DNA of 64,000 bases from positions 186,001 through 250,000 of the forward strand of contig CAVYRO010000006.1 of NCBI GenBank assembly GCA_963771005.1, read 5' to 3'. The position numbers and the translations under genes were made by a program. The notes below the pieces were generated by a model. That model made no database searches, was not told the origin of the DNA, and saw nothing but the letters and a program-made list of their open reading frames with translations. This document shows, one piece after another, positions 63,133-64,000 of the stretch (the first letter of the stretch is position 1; every line of letters begins with the position of its first letter). Source of the stretch: DASQZK01 sp963771005. GTDB taxonomy: Bacteria > Bacteroidota > Bacteroidia > Bacteroidales > GCA-2748055.

Positions 63133-63798
63133 ATGAAAAAGCACGCTTTACTCGTAATTTTGGCTTTATTAATGCTTTTCCAGTCCGGCTGTCTAACGAT
63201 TACCGAGAAATACAAGGTAAACCGCGATGGTTCGGGAAGCATGGAATATACCATTGATATGAGCGGGATGCAGTCGTTTATGCAGGCTTTTTCCGACAGC
63301 ACTATGCAGGGAAGCCATATGATGGAGATCGACCAGTCGTTCAGGCAGATCCTTCCCTATCTTGCCGCCACACAAGGTATCAGCAATGCCATGCTCACGG
63401 GGGATCCCGGGAATTTTGTTTATGGGATAAAGTATGATTTTGACGATCAGCAGGCGCTAAACATTGCTATGGCGGTAATCCTCAACGAGGAGGATGAACA
63501 CAGGTCACAATTCGTTGAACTGGGGAAGAAGAGATTCATCCGGTATCCCCTGACCACCAAAGAAATTACGGACGGGAAGCTGTTTGGCGGAAAAGACAGT
63601 TCTGAAAATTCACTGGCTTTGCAGATCATGGATGAGATGAATTATAAAATATCCGTAATGCTTCCCAAAAGAGTAAAAAAAGTGAGTTCCGGAGCCGGGA
63701 TTACGCAGGAAAATGACAGGAAGGTTATCATAAACGCAACTTTCAGCCAAATTGTGAATAACAATGAGATACTCAGAACGGAGATTAAAACAAGGTAA
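63133..63798 (+). CDS. Predicted lipoprotein, unknown family
   Basis: A signal peptide ends in the lipobox QSGC, with Cys 20 as the lipidation site. The 202-residue mature part opens with LTITEKYKVNRDGSGSMEYTIDMS, which resembles a beta-rich Bacteroidota outer-membrane lipoprotein opening. The end is KVIINATFSQIVNNNEILRTEIKTR. No enzymatic motif was seen. It lies 4 bases before a further membrane gene, so the pair is probably transcribed together. Confidence 0.78.
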   Translation: MKKHALLVILALLMLFQSGCLTITEKYKVNRDGSGSMEYTIDMSGMQSFMQAFSDSTMQGSHMMEIDQSFRQILPYLAATQGISNAMLTGDPGNFVYGIKYDFDDQQALNIAMAVILNEEDEHRSQFVELGKKRFIRYPLTTKEITDGKLFGGKDSSENSLALQIMDEMNYKISVMLPKRVKKVSSGAGITQENDRKVIINATFSQIVNNNEILRTEIKTR

Positions 63799-63802
63799 CA
63801 AC

Positions 63803-64000
63803 ATGAAATATGCCATCTTGGGAACCGGCCTCTTTGCCGGGGGCCTGTTCATTTATTCCGTCTATACCTTTGCTGTCAATCCGCAGGGTTTCAAACCCGT
63901 TGCCTATAGCTTCCTGGGGCTGACCATTGTCTTCTTCATCCTGGTGTTCATAAGAAAGATAAGGGAAGACCGGGCGTTTCGAAGGGAAAAGAGCCCGGGC
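63803..64000 (+). CDS. Membrane protein, 3' end outside window
   Basis: The frame from the ATG at 63803 stays open to the window edge (66 codons). It starts MKYAILGTGLFAGGLFIYSV and has two likely helices (about residues 4-24 and 36-52), then a basic stretch (RKIREDRAFRREK). Little else can be said. It follows the lipoprotein gene by 4 bases. Confidence 0.65.
   Translation, partial: MKYAILGTGLFAGGLFIYSVYTFAVNPQGFKPVAYSFLGLTIVFFILVFIRKIREDRAFRREKSPG

Overview
The window looks like a chromosomal core segment of a member of the Bacteroidota, most likely Bacteroidales-like. The grounds are: a division/cell-wall (dcw) cluster in the order typical of that phylum and lacking murF; an adjacent coaX, outer-membrane protein, TPR, lptC, CNNM/CorC series; a sigma-54 activator, lptE, TPR, secG, groES, groEL series; a lone macroglobulin-plus-TonB-plug protein; an S46 dipeptidyl-peptidase; few clear Shine-Dalgarno sites; and repeated TAnnTTTG boxes upstream of genes, the -7 element known for Bacteroidota. 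No rRNA, tRNA, CRISPR array, prophage or transposase gene was seen.

Layout. 1-1.1 kb holds the 3' part of a PAS histidine kinase. 1.1-7.1 kb carries aspartokinase, class I fructose-1,6-bisphosphatase and Mfd. 7.1-9.9 kb holds a small lipoprotein and a PpiD-like membrane chaperone. 9.9-11.3 kb is non-coding and contains three copies of a 260-bp module in a 375-bp tandem array. 11.3-32.7 kb is one long minus-strand block. It runs from mraZ through rsmH, ftsL, PBP/ftsI, murE, mraY, murD, ftsW, murG, murC, ftsQ, ftsA and ftsZ to yqeY, then coaX, an outer-membrane protein, a TPR protein, lptC, a 58-residue membrane protein and a CNNM/CorC protein. Many neighbours overlap by 1-11 bases. An array of three MraZ boxes precedes mraZ.

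32.8-34.7 kb has two acyltransferase genes that resemble a glycine/ornithine aminolipid pathway. Convergent to them is a PurF-like amidotransferase that lacks the C-terminal CxxC of iron-sulfur PurF. 36.6-39.0 kb has a SPOR-like protein, a membrane protein and an overlapping PAS kinase with a five-cysteine cluster. 39.0-44.1 kb is repeat-rich around yebC, an AhpD-like protein and the plug protein. 44-50 kb carries an S46 peptidase, RNase HI, a SiaB-like kinase and an FtsX-type permease. 50-56.4 kb carries kdsB and the sigma-54/lptE/TPR/secG/groESL series. 56.9-64 kb carries a sugar symporter with a GH94 phosphorylase, a prolyl-tRNA deacylase-like protein, lepA, a lipoprotein and the start of a further membrane gene.

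Taken together, most genes serve envelope construction: peptidoglycan precursors, the divisome, LPS transport (lptC, lptE, kdsB), outer-membrane protein handling and membrane lipids. No complete undescribed system stands out. The most unusual signals are the 260-bp inverted-ended modules, an inverted repeat family between 39 and 44 kb, a 32-bp-period palindrome array, the cysteine-cluster kinase and the CxxC-less PurF paralogue.
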